From assembly GCF_001598855.1 (NCBI RefSeq), contig NZ_BCZS01000005.1, positions 124,001 through 188,000 of the forward strand: a DNA stretch of 64,000 nucleotides. The letters run 5' to 3'. Shown piece after piece: positions 41,725-51,503 of the stretch. Origin of the DNA: Pluralibacter gergoviae ATCC 33028 = NBRC 105706 (GTDB taxonomy: Bacteria; Pseudomonadota; Gammaproteobacteria; Enterobacterales; Enterobacteriaceae). Numbering within the stretch: the stretch's first letter is position 1; the number at the start of each line of letters is the position of its first letter. The notes beneath the pieces are model-generated. The model was not told where the DNA came from. It worked only from the letters and a program-made list of their open reading frames with translations, and did not search any database. A program made the position numbers and the translations under genes.

Positions 41725-42919
41725 CGGGGCCGCCGGGCCGGAGGGCGGCGAGTCCGTCGATCAGCGCCCCGCGCCACCAGGCGTAGTCGTGGCCGCCGGT
41801 ATAGTGGGTCAGGGCGCTGTCGACGCCCGCGTCGCGCAGACGGCGGTGCAGCGCCTCGACGTGCGGCACCATCGCCCCCTCCAGCGTGCCGATATTGAGC
41901 CGCACGCGCACCTTCACCGGCGCATCGGCGAGTACGCTATCGCTGACCCACGATCGGTCGTCGGCGCTGAAGCCGGCTGGCCGCCCGCCGCTCTGCGGCG
42001 TCCACCACATTGACGGCGAGCTGCTGATGACCGCCCCGAAGGTCTCCGGCGCGTGGCGGGCCGCCATCAGCGCGGTGACGCCGCCGAGGCTCTGTCCCGC
42101 CAGCATCGTGCCCTCCCGGCCGGCCCAGTTTTTGTCAGGATGCGCGGCCCGCGCCTGCGGGATCAGCCGCGCCGCCAGCGCGTCCACCAGCGCGCGGTCG
42201 CCGCCGAGCATGGCGCAGCGGTCGCGGTTATCGATATTGTCGATGCCCAGCACCGCCGTCGGCGCTATCCGTCCGCAGGCGACGGCCCTGTCCAGCGCGC
42301 TCAATAGCCCGACGTGGTCAAGCCAGCTTTCGGCGTCAGGCAGCGCCAGCAGCCCGAGCGGCGCGCCGACAGCGGCGTCAGGCAGGTAGAGGCGCAGCCG
42401 CCGCTGCCGCCCGGCGACCTCCTCTGTCCATGAAAAGAGCGCGCCGCGCGGCGGCGCCGCCTCTGCGTCCCACTCCGGCTGCGCCGGGGCGAGATCGAGG
42501 GCGAGGACCGACTCCCGCTGGCCGCGCACGGAGATTGCGGCGGGATTGAGCGGATCGGCCTGTCCGGCCAGCGCCGCCCGGCGGCCGCCGAGCAGCGCAA
42601 CCTGTTCCGCCTGCGCCTGCGCCGGGATTTCGGTGAAGGTGTAGGTGCCCCGGTAGGTGGCCGGCAGCCGCAGGGTCAGTGTCCAGATATCGCTGTCGCC
42701 CGCCCGGGTCATCATGCCTTTCTCCACGTTGGCTTTATCCGTCACGCGGTTGAGAAACAGGTAAACGCCCGCGGGCGAGGCCTGCGCGCGCCACAGGAAG
42801 GTGACGTCGCGCAGTTCGGGGCAATTTGCAACCGGCGCGACAAGCGGCGCGCGGCCGGAGCCCATCTGCGCAATTACGCGCGGCAGATCGTCTAATACGT
42901 GAGGGGATACTCTGTTCAT
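41714..42919 (-). CDS. iroD: Salmochelin/enterobactin esterase IroD
   Basis: Cytoplasmic esterase that hydrolyses the trilactone of imported ferric salmochelin and enterobactin to free iron. The product is 401 residues. The N-terminal Fes-like domain has EVTFLWRA-type sequence (here [20 protein letters not shown]) and ADPLNP. The alpha/beta hydrolase domain has the nucleophile in [15 protein letters not shown] and the histidine in [16 protein letters not shown]. Similarity in these segments is closer to IroD than to Fes. Unlike the common iroBCDE order, it is transcribed away from iroB. No good ribosome site precedes the chosen ATG. The 3' end overlaps cueO by 11 bp. Confidence 0.92.
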   Translation of the reverse strand: MNRVSPHVLDDLPRVIAQMGSGRAPLVAPVANCPELRDVTFLWRAQASPAGVYLFLNRVTDKANVEKGMMTRAGDSDIWTLTLRLPATYRGTYTFTEIPAQAQAEQVALLGGRRAALAGQADPLNPAAISVRGQRESVLALDLAPAQPEWDAEAAPPRGALFSWTEEVAGRQRRLRLYLPDAAVGAPLGLLALPDAESWLDHVGLLSALDRAVACGRIAPTAVLGIDNIDNRDRCAMLGGDRALVDALAARLIPQARAAHPDKNWAGREGTMLAGQSLGGVTALMAARHAPETFGAVISSSPSMWWTPQSGGRPAGFSADDRSWVSDSVLADAPVKVRVRLNIGTLEGAMVPHVEALHRRLRDAGVDSALTHYTGGHDYAWWRGALIDGLAALRPGGPATP

Positions 42920-42963
42920 CAGGAAAGTCTTAATTTACCGTCAGCCATTATTTATTCACCCCA

Positions 42964-42985
42964 TGATATTTAAAAATGAATATCA
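42964..42985. promoter_or_regulatory. Inverted repeat upstream of iroD
   Basis: TGATATT (42964-42970) and AATATCA (42979-42985) are perfect complements separated by 8 bp, 45-66 bp before the iroD start. It resembles a degenerate Fur site (TGATAAT-N-ATTATCA) but with a wider spacer, so the binder is uncertain. Confidence 0.45.
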
Positions 42986-43200
42986 CCGCCAGCCGCATTC
43001 TCCGCCTGAAATACGCCGTTGTTTCCCGACATAATTAACCCGACAATCCCCATTCATTCTGCCGCTTACAGTGATTGACGTTGTGTGAACATAATTTTAC
43101 ATAGCCGCAGCGTTTGTGCTAGCGTGTTTCCTGCCGCCTCAGGATAAGGGGCAAGCAACGGTGGAGCCTTTAGCGCCGCTTTTACAGGGAAGGTAAATAA

Positions 43201-43219
43201 TGACAATGATAGTTATCCT
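43201..43219. promoter_or_regulatory. Candidate Fur box upstream of iroB
   Basis: TGACAATGATAGTTATCCT contains overlapping half-sites TGACAAT, TGATAGT and GTTATC similar to the Fur repeat GATAAT. The match to the full 19-mer is only partial. Iron repression is expected for iroBC. Confidence 0.5.
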
Positions 43220-43357
43220 GTTATTCCACGCTGGCGATATTACTTAATATCCGTAATAAGCGTGCACTTATTTCAACGTGAGCATTGGGTCCTGGCTGCA
43301 GTTTATATCGGGCGCTAATTACTGCGCGCCGATCAGGTTAGAGAAGGATTTTCACCC

Positions 43358-44473
43358 ATGCGTATTCTGTTTATTGGCCCGCCGCTGTACGGGCTGCTGT
43401 ATCCGCTGTTTTCCCTCGCCCAGGCATTTCGGGTAAACGGCCACGAAGTGGTCATGGCCAGCGCCGGAAAATTTGCCGGCAAGGCTTCAGAAGCGGGGCT
43501 GGTCACCTTTGACGCGGCCCCCGGCTTTGACTCCGAGGCCGACTACCGCCGCCGGGAAGATCTGCGCAAGCAGAGCAACGCCGGCACCCGAATGGGCAAC
43601 TTCTCCTTCTTCAGCGAAGAGATGGCCGACCGGCTGGTCGACTTCACCCGCGAATGGCGCCCCGATCTTATCGTCTATCCGCCCCTCGGCGTGGTAGGCC
43701 CGATGCTGGGCGCAAAGTTTGACATTCCCGTCGTGATGCACGCCGTCGGCTTTGCCCATACGCCCTGGCACATTAAGGGCGTCACCCGCTCGCTGGAGGA
43801 TGCCTACCGGCGCCACGGCGTGGCCGCCCAGCCGCGCGATCTGGCGTGGATTGACGTCACGCCGCCCAGCATGAGCCTCATGCAGAACGACGGCGAGCCG
43901 GTGCTCGGTATGCAGTATGTGCCCTACAACGGCGGCGCGGTCTGGGAGCCGTGGTGGCCAAAACCCGCCGAACGCAAGCGCCTGCTGGTGAGCCTCGGCA
44001 CCGTTAAGCCGATGGTGGACGGTCTCGATTTGATCGCCTGGGTGATGGATTCCGCCCACGAGGTGGATGCGGAGATTATTCTCCATCTCTCGGCCAACGC
44101 CCGTTCAGATTTGCGCGCGCTGCCGGAGAACGTGCGGCTCGTGGACTGGATCCCGATGGGGCTGTTCCTCAGCGGCGCCGACGGCTTTATTCACCACGGC
44201 GGGGCGGGCAACACGCTGACCGCGCTGCACGCCGGGATCCCGCAAATCGTCTTCGGCGAAGGGGCCGACCGGCCCGTCAACGCGAAGGCAGTCGCCGATC
44301 GCGGCTGCGGGATCATTCCCGGCAAGGGGGGCCTCTCCAGCGCGCTTATCAATCAGTTCCTCGATAACGATGCGCTGCGCCGGGCGAGCGTAGAGGTCGC
44401 CGCCGAAATGGCGCTGCAGCCCGCGCCGTGCGATGTCGCCGGGCGGCTGGCTGCCGCCGTTAAGCTGGGCTAA
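43358..44473 (+). CDS. iroB: Enterobactin C-glucosyltransferase IroB
   Basis: Adds glucose from UDP-glucose to the catechol rings of enterobactin, giving salmochelins that escape lipocalin-2. The product is 371 residues of GT-B fold (family 1). The N-terminal Rossmann start is MRILFIGPPLYGLLYPLFSL. The C-terminal nucleotide-binding motif is GFIHHGGAGNTLTALHAGIP, followed by GEGADRPVNAKAVADRGCG. Enterobactin itself would have to be made by ent genes outside this window. iroC follows after 67 bp on the same strand. Confidence 0.96.
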   Translation: MRILFIGPPLYGLLYPLFSLAQAFRVNGHEVVMASAGKFAGKASEAGLVTFDAAPGFDSEADYRRREDLRKQSNAGTRMGNFSFFSEEMADRLVDFTREWRPDLIVYPPLGVVGPMLGAKFDIPVVMHAVGFAHTPWHIKGVTRSLEDAYRRHGVAAQPRDLAWIDVTPPSMSLMQNDGEPVLGMQYVPYNGGAVWEPWWPKPAERKRLLVSLGTVKPMVDGLDLIAWVMDSAHEVDAEIILHLSANARSDLRALPENVRLVDWIPMGLFLSGADGFIHHGGAGNTLTALHAGIPQIVFGEGADRPVNAKAVADRGCGIIPGKGGLSSALINQFLDNDALRRASVEVAAEMALQPAPCDVAGRLAAAVKLG

Positions 44474-44540
44474 CGCTGCCCATTTTGCGCCGGCGGCGGC
44501 CGCCGGCGCGATGTATTTTTTAGCACAGAGAGGAGGCGCA

Positions 44541-47500
44541 ATGCCCGCTGCTCATTCTTCCAGGCCCGCCGGATCGTGGTTTCTCCGCCTTGCCGGCGTG
44601 TGCTGGGAGCGAAAAACGCTCAGTATCGTCGTCCTGCTGGCGTCGGTCACCACCATCATTTTTGCCGCCCTGACGCCGCTTCTGACCCGCGAGGCGGTCA
44701 ACGATGCCCTCGCCGGTAATGCCGCGCGGCTGCCCTGGCTTGCCGCCGGGCTGCTGCTGATCGGCCTGTTTGATTTTATCGGCAACTACGTGCGCCGCGG
44801 CTACGCCGGGGAGCTGTCGCTGTGGGTGCAGCATACCCTGCGCGGCCGCGCCTTCGACAGCGTGCAGAAGCTGGACGGCGCCGGTCAGGATGCGCTGCGC
44901 ACCGGCCAGGTTATCTCGCGCACCAACAGCGATCTGCAGCAGATGCACGTCATGCTGCAGATGAGCCCGGTGCCGCTGGCGGTGCTGACCTACTATATTG
45001 CCGGCCTGTCGGTGATGCTGTGGATGTCGCCGGCGATGACGCTCATCGTGGTCGTGGTGCTGGCGGGGCTGGCGATCACCGCCCTGCGCGCCCGGCGGCG
45101 GGTCTTCGCCCAGACCGGGCTGGCGTCGGACCGGCTGGCAAACCTCACCGAGCATATGCGCGAGGTGCTGGCGCAGATTTCGGTGGTTAAGTCCTGCGCG
45201 GCGGAGCTGCGCGAGCTGAAGTGGCTCGACAGGCAGTCGCGGCAGATAGTGCGGGTGCGCATCGGCGCCGCCATCTCGCAGGCGATGCCGGGGGCAACCA
45301 TGCTGGCGCTGCCGGTGCTCGGACAGATAGCGCTGCTGGGCTTCGGCGGCGCCTCGGTGATGGCCGGGCGTATCGACCTCGGGACCTTCGTCGCCTTTGC
45401 CAGCTTCCTGGCGATGCTCACCGGGCCGACGCGGGTGCTGGCCTCATACCTGGTGATCGTCCAGCGCACCCGCGCCCCGGTGGAGCGGGTCTTTGCGCTG
45501 ATCGACACCGAGCCGACGCTGCAGGACGGGCGCGAAGCGGTGCAGGGCAGAATAACCGGGCTGAGCCTCGACGGCGTCGGCTTCCGCTACGCCAGCGGCG
45601 CGCAGGTGCTGAACGACGTATCCTTCACGGTGAAGACCGGCGAGACGGTGGCCATCGTCGGCGCCTCGGGTTCCGGCAAGTCTACCCTGCTGATGCTGCT
45701 CTCCCGCTTTTACGACGCGACCTCCGGCGCGCTGTGGATCGAAACCGATCGGGGCAGGCAGAACATCGCCGACCTGACGCTGGGCGACCTGCGCCGCCGC
45801 GTCGGCGCGGTGTTTGAAGATACCTTTCTGTTTGCCGGCACGGTGGCGGATAACATCGCCTACGGCCATCCCGGCGCCAGCCGGGAGGCGATCCGTGCCG
45901 CCGCCGATGCGGCCGGGGCCACCGGCTTCGTCATGGCGCTGGCGGACGGCTTCGATACCCGACTGACGGAGCGGGCGGCGAACCTTTCCGGCGGCCAGCG
46001 CCAGCGCCTGGCGCTGGCCCGCGCGCTGCTCACCGCCCCAGAGATCCTGATCCTCGACGACAGTACTTCGGCGGTGGACGCCGGCACCGAGGCGGAGATC
46101 AACGCCGCGCTCGGGCGCTACGCCGACGACGACCATATGCTGCTGATGATCGCCCGCCGCCGATCGACCCTCGACCTCGCCGACCGCATCGTGGTGCTCG
46201 ACGAGGGGCGGGTGGTGGATGCGGGCAGCCGGACGGCGCTGGAGCAGCGCTGCTCGCTGTTCCGGGCGCTGCTCTCCGGCAGCGGCGAATTCCTCGATAA
46301 ACCGGCGCAAGAGGGGCATTCGCTGTGGCCCGCCGCGCCGGCAGAGGCCGCCCGCGACGCTGACGATACCGACGGTAAGGGCTTTCGCCAGCGGATGTCC
46401 CGCGTGCCGGAGCCGGCGGTGCAGCGGGCGCTGGCGGGTAAGGGCAGGCGCGTGGCGTCGCTGCTGTCGCCCGTGGCCTGGATGTTTATCGCCGCGGCGC
46501 TGCTGATAGCCCTCGATTCCGCCGCCGCCGTCGGGGTGCTGGTGCTGCTCCAGCGCGGCATCGATCTTGGCGTGGTGGCGGGCAACACGTCCGTCATTAT
46601 CCAGTGTGCGCTGTGCGCGCTGGCGCTGGTGGCCGTCAGCTGGGGCTGCTATTCGCTGCAGACTATCGTCGCCTCCCGGGCGGCGGAGAGCGTGCAGCAC
46701 ACGGTGCGGCTGCGCAGCTTCGGCCAGCTGCTGCGCCTCGGGCTGCCGTGGCACGAGCGCAACGCGGATTCGCGGCTAACTCGAATGACGGTCGACGTCG
46801 ACGCCCTGGCGCGCTTTCTGCAAAACGGGCTGGCGGGGGCGGCCATCAGCCTCATCACCATGCTGGCCATTGCGGTCACCATGTTCTGGCTCGATCCGGT
46901 TCTCGCGCTCGTCACTCTCAGCGCGGTGCCGGTGATAGTCCTTGCGACGATCCTCTATCGTCGCTTAAGTTCTCCGGCCTATGCCCAGGCGCGGCAGGAG
47001 ATAGGCAAGGTGAACAGTACGCTGCAGGAGAAGGTCTCCGGCCTGCGGGTGGTGCAGTCCCACGGCCAGCAGGCGGCGGAGGCGGCGCGGCTGCGCACGC
47101 TGTCGGACCGCTTTCGCGCTACCCGGGTGCGGGCGCAGAAATATCTCGCGGTCTATTTCCCGTTTCTCACCTTCTGTACCGAAGCCTCCTACGCCATCGT
47201 GCTGCTGGTGGGCGCGTCAAGGGTGGCAGAGGGACAGATGACCGCCGGGGTGCTGGCGGCCTTTTTCCTGCTGCTCGGCCAGTTCTACGGCCCGGTACAG
47301 CAGCTCTCCGGCATTGTTGACGGCTGGCAGCAGGCCACCGCCAGCAGCAGGCACATTAACGAGCTGCTGGCCGCCGACGGCGCCGAGGAGATCGCGGAGG
47401 AGGCGTCGTCCGGCGGCGCGCCGTTGGCGGGCGGGCTGACGCTGACGGCGGTCACTTTCCGCTATCCGGACAGCGTCCGGCCCGCGCTGGATAACCTGGA

Positions 47501-48194
47501 TCTGGCGCTGCCGCCGGGGGCGGTGGTGGCGGTCGTCGGGGAGAGCGGGGCCGGTAAATCGACGCTGATCAAGCTGCTGGCCGGGCTGTATACCACCGGC
47601 GAGGGCGAGATCCGCATCGGCGATCGGCGGGTGACCGCCCGGGGCATCCGCGACTACCGCGCCCGGGTTGGCCTTGTGGAGCAGGACGTGGCCCTGTTCA
47701 GCGGCGATATCGCCGCCAATATCCGCTACTCGCGGCCGCAGAGCAGCAATGATGACGTGGAGCGCGCCGCGCGCCGCGCCGGGCTGTTCGCCACGGTGCG
47801 CGCCCTGCCGCTGGGCTTCAGCACGCCGGTCAGCCACGGCGGGGCGGGCCTCTCTGCGGGCCAGCGGCAGCTTATCGCCCTCGCCCGGGCGCAGCTGGTG
47901 AACGCCCATATTCTGCTGCTGGATGAAGCGACATCGCAGCTCGATCGCGCCGCCGAAGAGACGCTGATGGCTGCCCTGGCGGAAGACGCTCACGGCCACG
48001 GGCGCACCGCCCTGGTGGTGGCCCACCGGCTGACTACCGCCCGCCGCTGCGACTGGGTCGCGGTGATGGCGCAGGGGCGGATTATGGAGTTCGGCACCCA
48101 CGACGCGCTGCTGGCGGCGGGGGGCACCTATGCCCGCCTGTGGCGGGAGAGTGGCCTGGCGAGGGAAGCCCGGCCGAGCGCGGCCGGGGCGTAG
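44541..48194 (+). CDS. iroC: Salmochelin ABC exporter IroC
   Basis: Full-length ABC exporter (two TMD-NBD halves in one chain) proposed to export salmochelins. The start at 44541 (MPAAHSSRPAGSWFLRLAGV) has GAGGAGG directly upstream and gives 1217 residues. NBD1: Walker A GASGSGKST, signature LSGGQRQ, Walker B ILILDDSTSAVD and switch MIARRRST. NBD2: Walker A GESGAGKST, signature LSAGQRQ, Walker B LLLLDEATSQLD and switch VVAHRLTT. So NBD1 has Asp for the catalytic Glu and Arg for the H-loop His, and NBD2 has the altered signature. That is the pattern of one degenerate and one active ATP site. The gene is very GC-rich. The 3' end is 2 bp from iroE, convergent. Confidence 0.95.
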   Translation: MPAAHSSRPAGSWFLRLAGVCWERKTLSIVVLLASVTTIIFAALTPLLTREAVNDALAGNAARLPWLAAGLLLIGLFDFIGNYVRRGYAGELSLWVQHTLRGRAFDSVQKLDGAGQDALRTGQVISRTNSDLQQMHVMLQMSPVPLAVLTYYIAGLSVMLWMSPAMTLIVVVVLAGLAITALRARRRVFAQTGLASDRLANLTEHMREVLAQISVVKSCAAELRELKWLDRQSRQIVRVRIGAAISQAMPGATMLALPVLGQIALLGFGGASVMAGRIDLGTFVAFASFLAMLTGPTRVLASYLVIVQRTRAPVERVFALIDTEPTLQDGREAVQGRITGLSLDGVGFRYASGAQVLNDVSFTVKTGETVAIVGASGSGKSTLLMLLSRFYDATSGALWIETDRGRQNIADLTLGDLRRRVGAVFEDTFLFAGTVADNIAYGHPGASREAIRAAADAAGATGFVMALADGFDTRLTERAANLSGGQRQRLALARALLTAPEILILDDSTSAVDAGTEAEINAALGRYADDDHMLLMIARRRSTLDLADRIVVLDEGRVVDAGSRTALEQRCSLFRALLSGSGEFLDKPAQEGHSLWPAAPAEAARDADDTDGKGFRQRMSRVPEPAVQRALAGKGRRVASLLSPVAWMFIAAALLIALDSAAAVGVLVLLQRGIDLGVVAGNTSVIIQCALCALALVAVSWGCYSLQTIVASRAAESVQHTVRLRSFGQLLRLGLPWHERNADSRLTRMTVDVDALARFLQNGLAGAAISLITMLAIAVTMFWLDPVLALVTLSAVPVIVLATILYRRLSSPAYAQARQEIGKVNSTLQEKVSGLRVVQSHGQQAAEAARLRTLSDRFRATRVRAQKYLAVYFPFLTFCTEASYAIVLLVGASRVAEGQMTAGVLAAFFLLLGQFYGPVQQLSGIVDGWQQATASSRHINELLAADGAEEIAEEASSGGAPLAGGLTLTAVTFRYPDSVRPALDNLDLALPPGAVVAVVGESGAGKSTLIKLLAGLYTTGEGEIRIGDRRVTARGIRDYRARVGLVEQDVALFSGDIAANIRYSRPQSSNDDVERAARRAGLFATVRALPLGFSTPVSHGGAGLSAGQRQLIALARAQLVNAHILLLDEATSQLDRAAEETLMAALAEDAHGHGRTALVVAHRLTTARRCDWVAVMAQGRIMEFGTHDALLAAGGTYARLWRESGLAREARPSAAGA

Positions 48195-48196
48195 CG

Positions 48197-49096
48197 CTAC
48201 GGGCGCGTTGCCATGTCCCTCAGCGCCGCCTCAAGGCCTACGCTGAAGGTTTCCCCGTGCGACAGGCGGGGATACTGGGTAAAGCCCGCGCTGAAGCCTT
48301 TCCCGCTGAGTCCGGCGAGGGTCTCGCGCACCAGGTCGAGCGTTTCCGGCGCGGGGGCCTGCGGATTTTTGGTCGCCGGCCAGCCGCCCTCGACCACCTG
48401 CAGCCGCCTGGCGCTGAAGCGACGGCCGTCCGCCGCCGTCAGGCGGGTCAGCAGGCCGATATAGTCGCGGTTGAGCGTCGGGCTGGTGGCGTAAAAGCGG
48501 CTAAAAAAGGTCGAATGATAGTAGGCATCAAGAACAAAAATGCCGCCCAGCGAGTGGCCCCAGATGCCGCGCCGGGCGGCGTCAATGGCGATGCCTTTCT
48601 CCGCCTGCGGCCCGATGGTCTCTTCGAGCAGCCGGCGAAACGCCGGGGCGCCGCCGCCCTGCCTGCCGCGAATGGAGCGGTTGGCGCTGCCCGCCACCGG
48701 CGGCGTATCGTCCCAGGCGCGGGCGTAGAGGTCGAAGGGCAGGTCGGTCTGATAGCCGACGGCGATAATCACCGGCGGGTTGTCCGCGGCCAGCGCAGCC
48801 AGCAGGCCGTCGCCGAGCCTGTCCATCACCGCATTGCCGTCCAGCATATAGATAACCGGATAGCCGGCGGCGGGCGGCGCTTTATCCGGCACCGCGGTCC
48901 ACGTTCGGTAGCGGCGCTTGCCGTCCGCCGACGCAAAGGTGTTCACCGTGAAGTGGTAAAAGGCCGAGCCCTTATCGGCGATATTGGGCCCCAGCGGCGT
49001 CATATCCGGCCGGGCGTGGCCGACGGCGCTGAACAGCAGGGTAAAAAAAAGGGTGAGGATCCGCAGCAGCGGGCGATAGCGGGGCGGGACAGACAT
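48197..49096 (-). CDS. iroE: Periplasmic salmochelin esterase IroE
   Basis: Membrane-anchored or periplasmic esterase that linearises salmochelin/enterobactin during export. The product is 299 residues. A signal or anchor sequence covers about residues 9-28 (PLLRILTLFFTLLFSAVGHA). The hydrolase dyad is S182 in RGIWGHSLGGIF and H280 in RLSHGETFSVG; in the family a Ser-His dyad is used instead of a triad. It lies 66 bp downstream of iroN on the same strand, with a strong hairpin between, so it is probably expressed from the iroN promoter and not with iroBCD. Confidence 0.93.
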   Translation of the reverse strand: MSVPPRYRPLLRILTLFFTLLFSAVGHARPDMTPLGPNIADKGSAFYHFTVNTFASADGKRRYRTWTAVPDKAPPAAGYPVIYMLDGNAVMDRLGDGLLAALAADNPPVIIAVGYQTDLPFDLYARAWDDTPPVAGSANRSIRGRQGGGAPAFRRLLEETIGPQAEKGIAIDAARRGIWGHSLGGIFVLDAYYHSTFFSRFYATSPTLNRDYIGLLTRLTAADGRRFSARRLQVVEGGWPATKNPQAPAPETLDLVRETLAGLSGKGFSAGFTQYPRLSHGETFSVGLEAALRDMATRP

Positions 49097-49130
49097 GGCT
49101 CTCTCTTATATTCATTTTTTTAACTGACGC

Positions 49131-49156
49131 CGGCGGCGGGCAAGCGCCCGCCGCCG
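49131..49156 (-). other. Strong hairpin between iroN and iroE
   Basis: CGGCGGCGGGC (49131-49141) and GCCCGCCGCCG (49146-49156) are perfect complements over a 4-base loop. On the minus strand no T-run follows, so it is more likely an intercistronic mRNA structure that lowers or stabilises expression than a full terminator. Confidence 0.6.
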
Positions 49157-49162
49157 TGATGA

Positions 49163-51454
49163 TCAGAAGTGCATACCCACTTCCATATAGTAGACGCGCC
49201 CGGATTCGTTGTAGGTCTGGGCGCCGGCGCCGTAGGCGACGTTAGGCAATGTCCCCGAGTTTAACGCGTTCCCTCTGCGGAAGTGGCGCTTGTCGAACAG
49301 GTTATCGATCCCCGCCGTCACGTCGAGATTTTTGGTGACGTTATAGATCCCGCTCAGGCCGACGATGCTGTAGGGCGAGACCTGCCAGCGTTCGCTGCCG
49401 GTCGTCCGGTTGCCGTCGCCGTCATACTTCTTCGGCTTCTGCTTGCCGTACCAGGTAAAGGTTCCCTGCACCGCGAGCTTATCGGTGGCCTGCCAGTCCA
49501 GCGTTGAGTTGATGGTGTATTTCGGGATAATCGACAGATAGTCGTCGGTCTTTTTATTCTCGTTCTCGATCATCCAGGTGAAGTTGTTGTTCATCGTCAC
49601 CCGGTCGCCGATCGGGAAGTTGAGCGTCCCTTCCAGGCCCTGAACGACGGCCCTTTTCACGTTCTCCCACTTGTGAACTTTGGCGCCGTTGTTGGCAAGC
49701 TGATACTCCGGCGCGGTGCCCGCTTCAATTTTATTGTGATAATCGTTGCGGTAGTAGGTCAGGCCGGCCTGAACATCGTCGTGCTTATACTCGATACCAA
49801 TCTCTTTGTTGACGCTGGTTTCCGGATCGAGGTCCTTATTGCCCTGCAGATAGCAGCTCTGGCGATCCGGGCAGCCGTTGCCGCGGCTGAACAGCAGATA
49901 ATTGGGGTTGGTCTGGTAGAGGTTTGGCGCCTTCCAGGCGCGGGCGATCCCCATTTTGAGGGTAAAATCTTCACCCAGCCCCTGGGAGAGGTTCAGCGAC
50001 GGGCTGAGGTTGCTGCCGGTTTTATCCTGGTGGTTAAAGCGAATGCCGGGGGTGAGCCGGGTGGAATCGGTCAGGTCGATATTGTCTTCGCTGTAAATAC
50101 CGTAGATGTCGGTTGAGCTGTACTCGCTGCGGCCCGTCGACGCCACGCCGGGAATAGGGTTCGCCGTGGCGTCATAGGTGTTGGAGGTCGGATCTTTCAT
50201 CGCCTGGTGGTTGAATTCGGCGCCGAGCGTCAGGGTCTGTTCCACCCACATGTTGAACGGAATATTGACTTCCGAGTGGGCGTTGGTGTCATTGAGCGTA
50301 ATGGTCGAGAATCCGGGATCGGTGGTGCTGAACATCCCCTCCAGGCCGCCGGACAGCCCTTCATTAATGCGCCGGTTGCGCGTCTTTTCAAACTGCACGT
50401 AGTTGCTGGTGGTGACGCCGTTGTCCCACGCGCCGGTATATTTCAGGGCCAGGGTTTGCCGGTAGATGATATTGGTTTCGCGGCCGTACTTGCTGCGCAC
50501 CAGATCGCTCTGGTTGGTGTTCTGCGTGTCGCCGGCGTAGCGGTTGCCCTGCCGGCTGAAGCCGCCCTCCAGCTCCAGGGCCTGCATCGGCATAAACTCC
50601 CAGCGCAGTGAGCCGTTGAGATTCTTGTTCAGCACCCCTTCACGTCCGCCGGGATACTGCCCGGCATTGCGCCCCACGCGCGGCGCCTCGTAGCCTTCGT
50701 TAATATCGCGGGCGTCGGCCTGGGTTTTGCTCCAGTTGCCGTACAGCTTCATGGTCAGGGTGTCGGTCAGCCCGCCAAAGAGGCTGGCATTGTAGCGCTT
50801 CGTGGCCCCCTCTTTTTTATGGTCCGGCACGTCGTAGTAGGTATTAAACGTCCCGTGCCACTCTTTGGAGGCCTGTTTGGTGATGATATTGACCACACCG
50901 CCCATGGCGCCGTTGCCGTACATCGCCGCCGCCGGGCCGCGAATGACCTCGATGCGGTCGATCATCTCCGGCGGCACCCAGTTGCTGTCGCCCCGGGTAT
51001 CGCGCTCGCCGCGCCAGCCGTAGCGCACCGAGTTCTTGCTGCTGACCGGCATACCGTCCACCAGAATAAGGGTATTTTCCGGGCCCATGCCGCGAATATC
51101 GATCTGCCGGTTATTGCCGCGCTGGCCGCTGGTGGAGTTACCGGTAAGGTTAACGCCGGGCATGGTGCGGATAATTTCCGACACGTCGCGGTGGATAGGG
51201 CGCTTTTTAATGGCTTCGCTGTCGATAATCGACACGCCGGGCTGCTGCAGGGTCTGCTGCCGGGCGGTGACGACGATCTGTTCATCGCTGCTGGCATCCT
51301 GTTCGGCGGCTTTTTTCTTTTTCACTTTCGCAGCATCTTCCACTTCATTCTGCTGCGGGTTGGGCGTTACTGTTTCTGCTGCTAATGCCAAAGAGGCACC
51401 CGTAGTGCAGGTAATAAGCGAGGCTATTACCGAGTATTTATAGATATTATTCAT
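49163..51454 (-). CDS. iroN: TonB-dependent catecholate siderophore receptor IroN
   Basis: Outer-membrane 22-strand barrel receptor for ferric salmochelin and related catecholates. The product is 763 residues, longer than the roughly 725 of E. coli IroN. A signal peptide ends near LALA-AETV. Next comes an unusual linker of about 35 residues with KVKKKKAAEQ before the TonB box DEQIVVTA. The plug has MPGVNLTGNSTSGQRGNNRQ, IDIRGMGPENTLILVDGMPV and RIEVIRGPAAAMYGNGAMGG. The chain ends in YYMEVGMHF with terminal F. FepA/PfeA are close relatives; context favours IroN. A good Fur box lies 50-68 bp upstream. Confidence 0.92.
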   Translation of the reverse strand: MNNIYKYSVIASLITCTTGASLALAAETVTPNPQQNEVEDAAKVKKKKAAEQDASSDEQIVVTARQQTLQQPGVSIIDSEAIKKRPIHRDVSEIIRTMPGVNLTGNSTSGQRGNNRQIDIRGMGPENTLILVDGMPVSSKNSVRYGWRGERDTRGDSNWVPPEMIDRIEVIRGPAAAMYGNGAMGGVVNIITKQASKEWHGTFNTYYDVPDHKKEGATKRYNASLFGGLTDTLTMKLYGNWSKTQADARDINEGYEAPRVGRNAGQYPGGREGVLNKNLNGSLRWEFMPMQALELEGGFSRQGNRYAGDTQNTNQSDLVRSKYGRETNIIYRQTLALKYTGAWDNGVTTSNYVQFEKTRNRRINEGLSGGLEGMFSTTDPGFSTITLNDTNAHSEVNIPFNMWVEQTLTLGAEFNHQAMKDPTSNTYDATANPIPGVASTGRSEYSSTDIYGIYSEDNIDLTDSTRLTPGIRFNHQDKTGSNLSPSLNLSQGLGEDFTLKMGIARAWKAPNLYQTNPNYLLFSRGNGCPDRQSCYLQGNKDLDPETSVNKEIGIEYKHDDVQAGLTYYRNDYHNKIEAGTAPEYQLANNGAKVHKWENVKRAVVQGLEGTLNFPIGDRVTMNNNFTWMIENENKKTDDYLSIIPKYTINSTLDWQATDKLAVQGTFTWYGKQKPKKYDGDGNRTTGSERWQVSPYSIVGLSGIYNVTKNLDVTAGIDNLFDKRHFRRGNALNSGTLPNVAYGAGAQTYNESGRVYYMEVGMHF

Positions 51455-51503
51455 AGTGTTATTTCTTCTCGTCCATATTGAAAATAGAAATGAGAATCAC
51501 CAC

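Larger units (their letters stand above)
42920..43357. other. iroD-iroB divergent control region
   Basis: A 438-bp region, AT-rich compared with the very GC-rich genes on both sides, with no gene. It contains an inverted repeat near iroD and a Fur-like sequence 139-157 bp before iroB. Promoters for iroD and iroBC must lie here; I could not assign core elements with certainty. Confidence 0.6.

Noticed and set aside
44433-44540. Earlier ATG start for iroC inside the iroB end
   Set aside because: It has no ribosome site and adds 36 residues unlike the family, whereas the ATG at 44541 has GAGGAGG directly before it.
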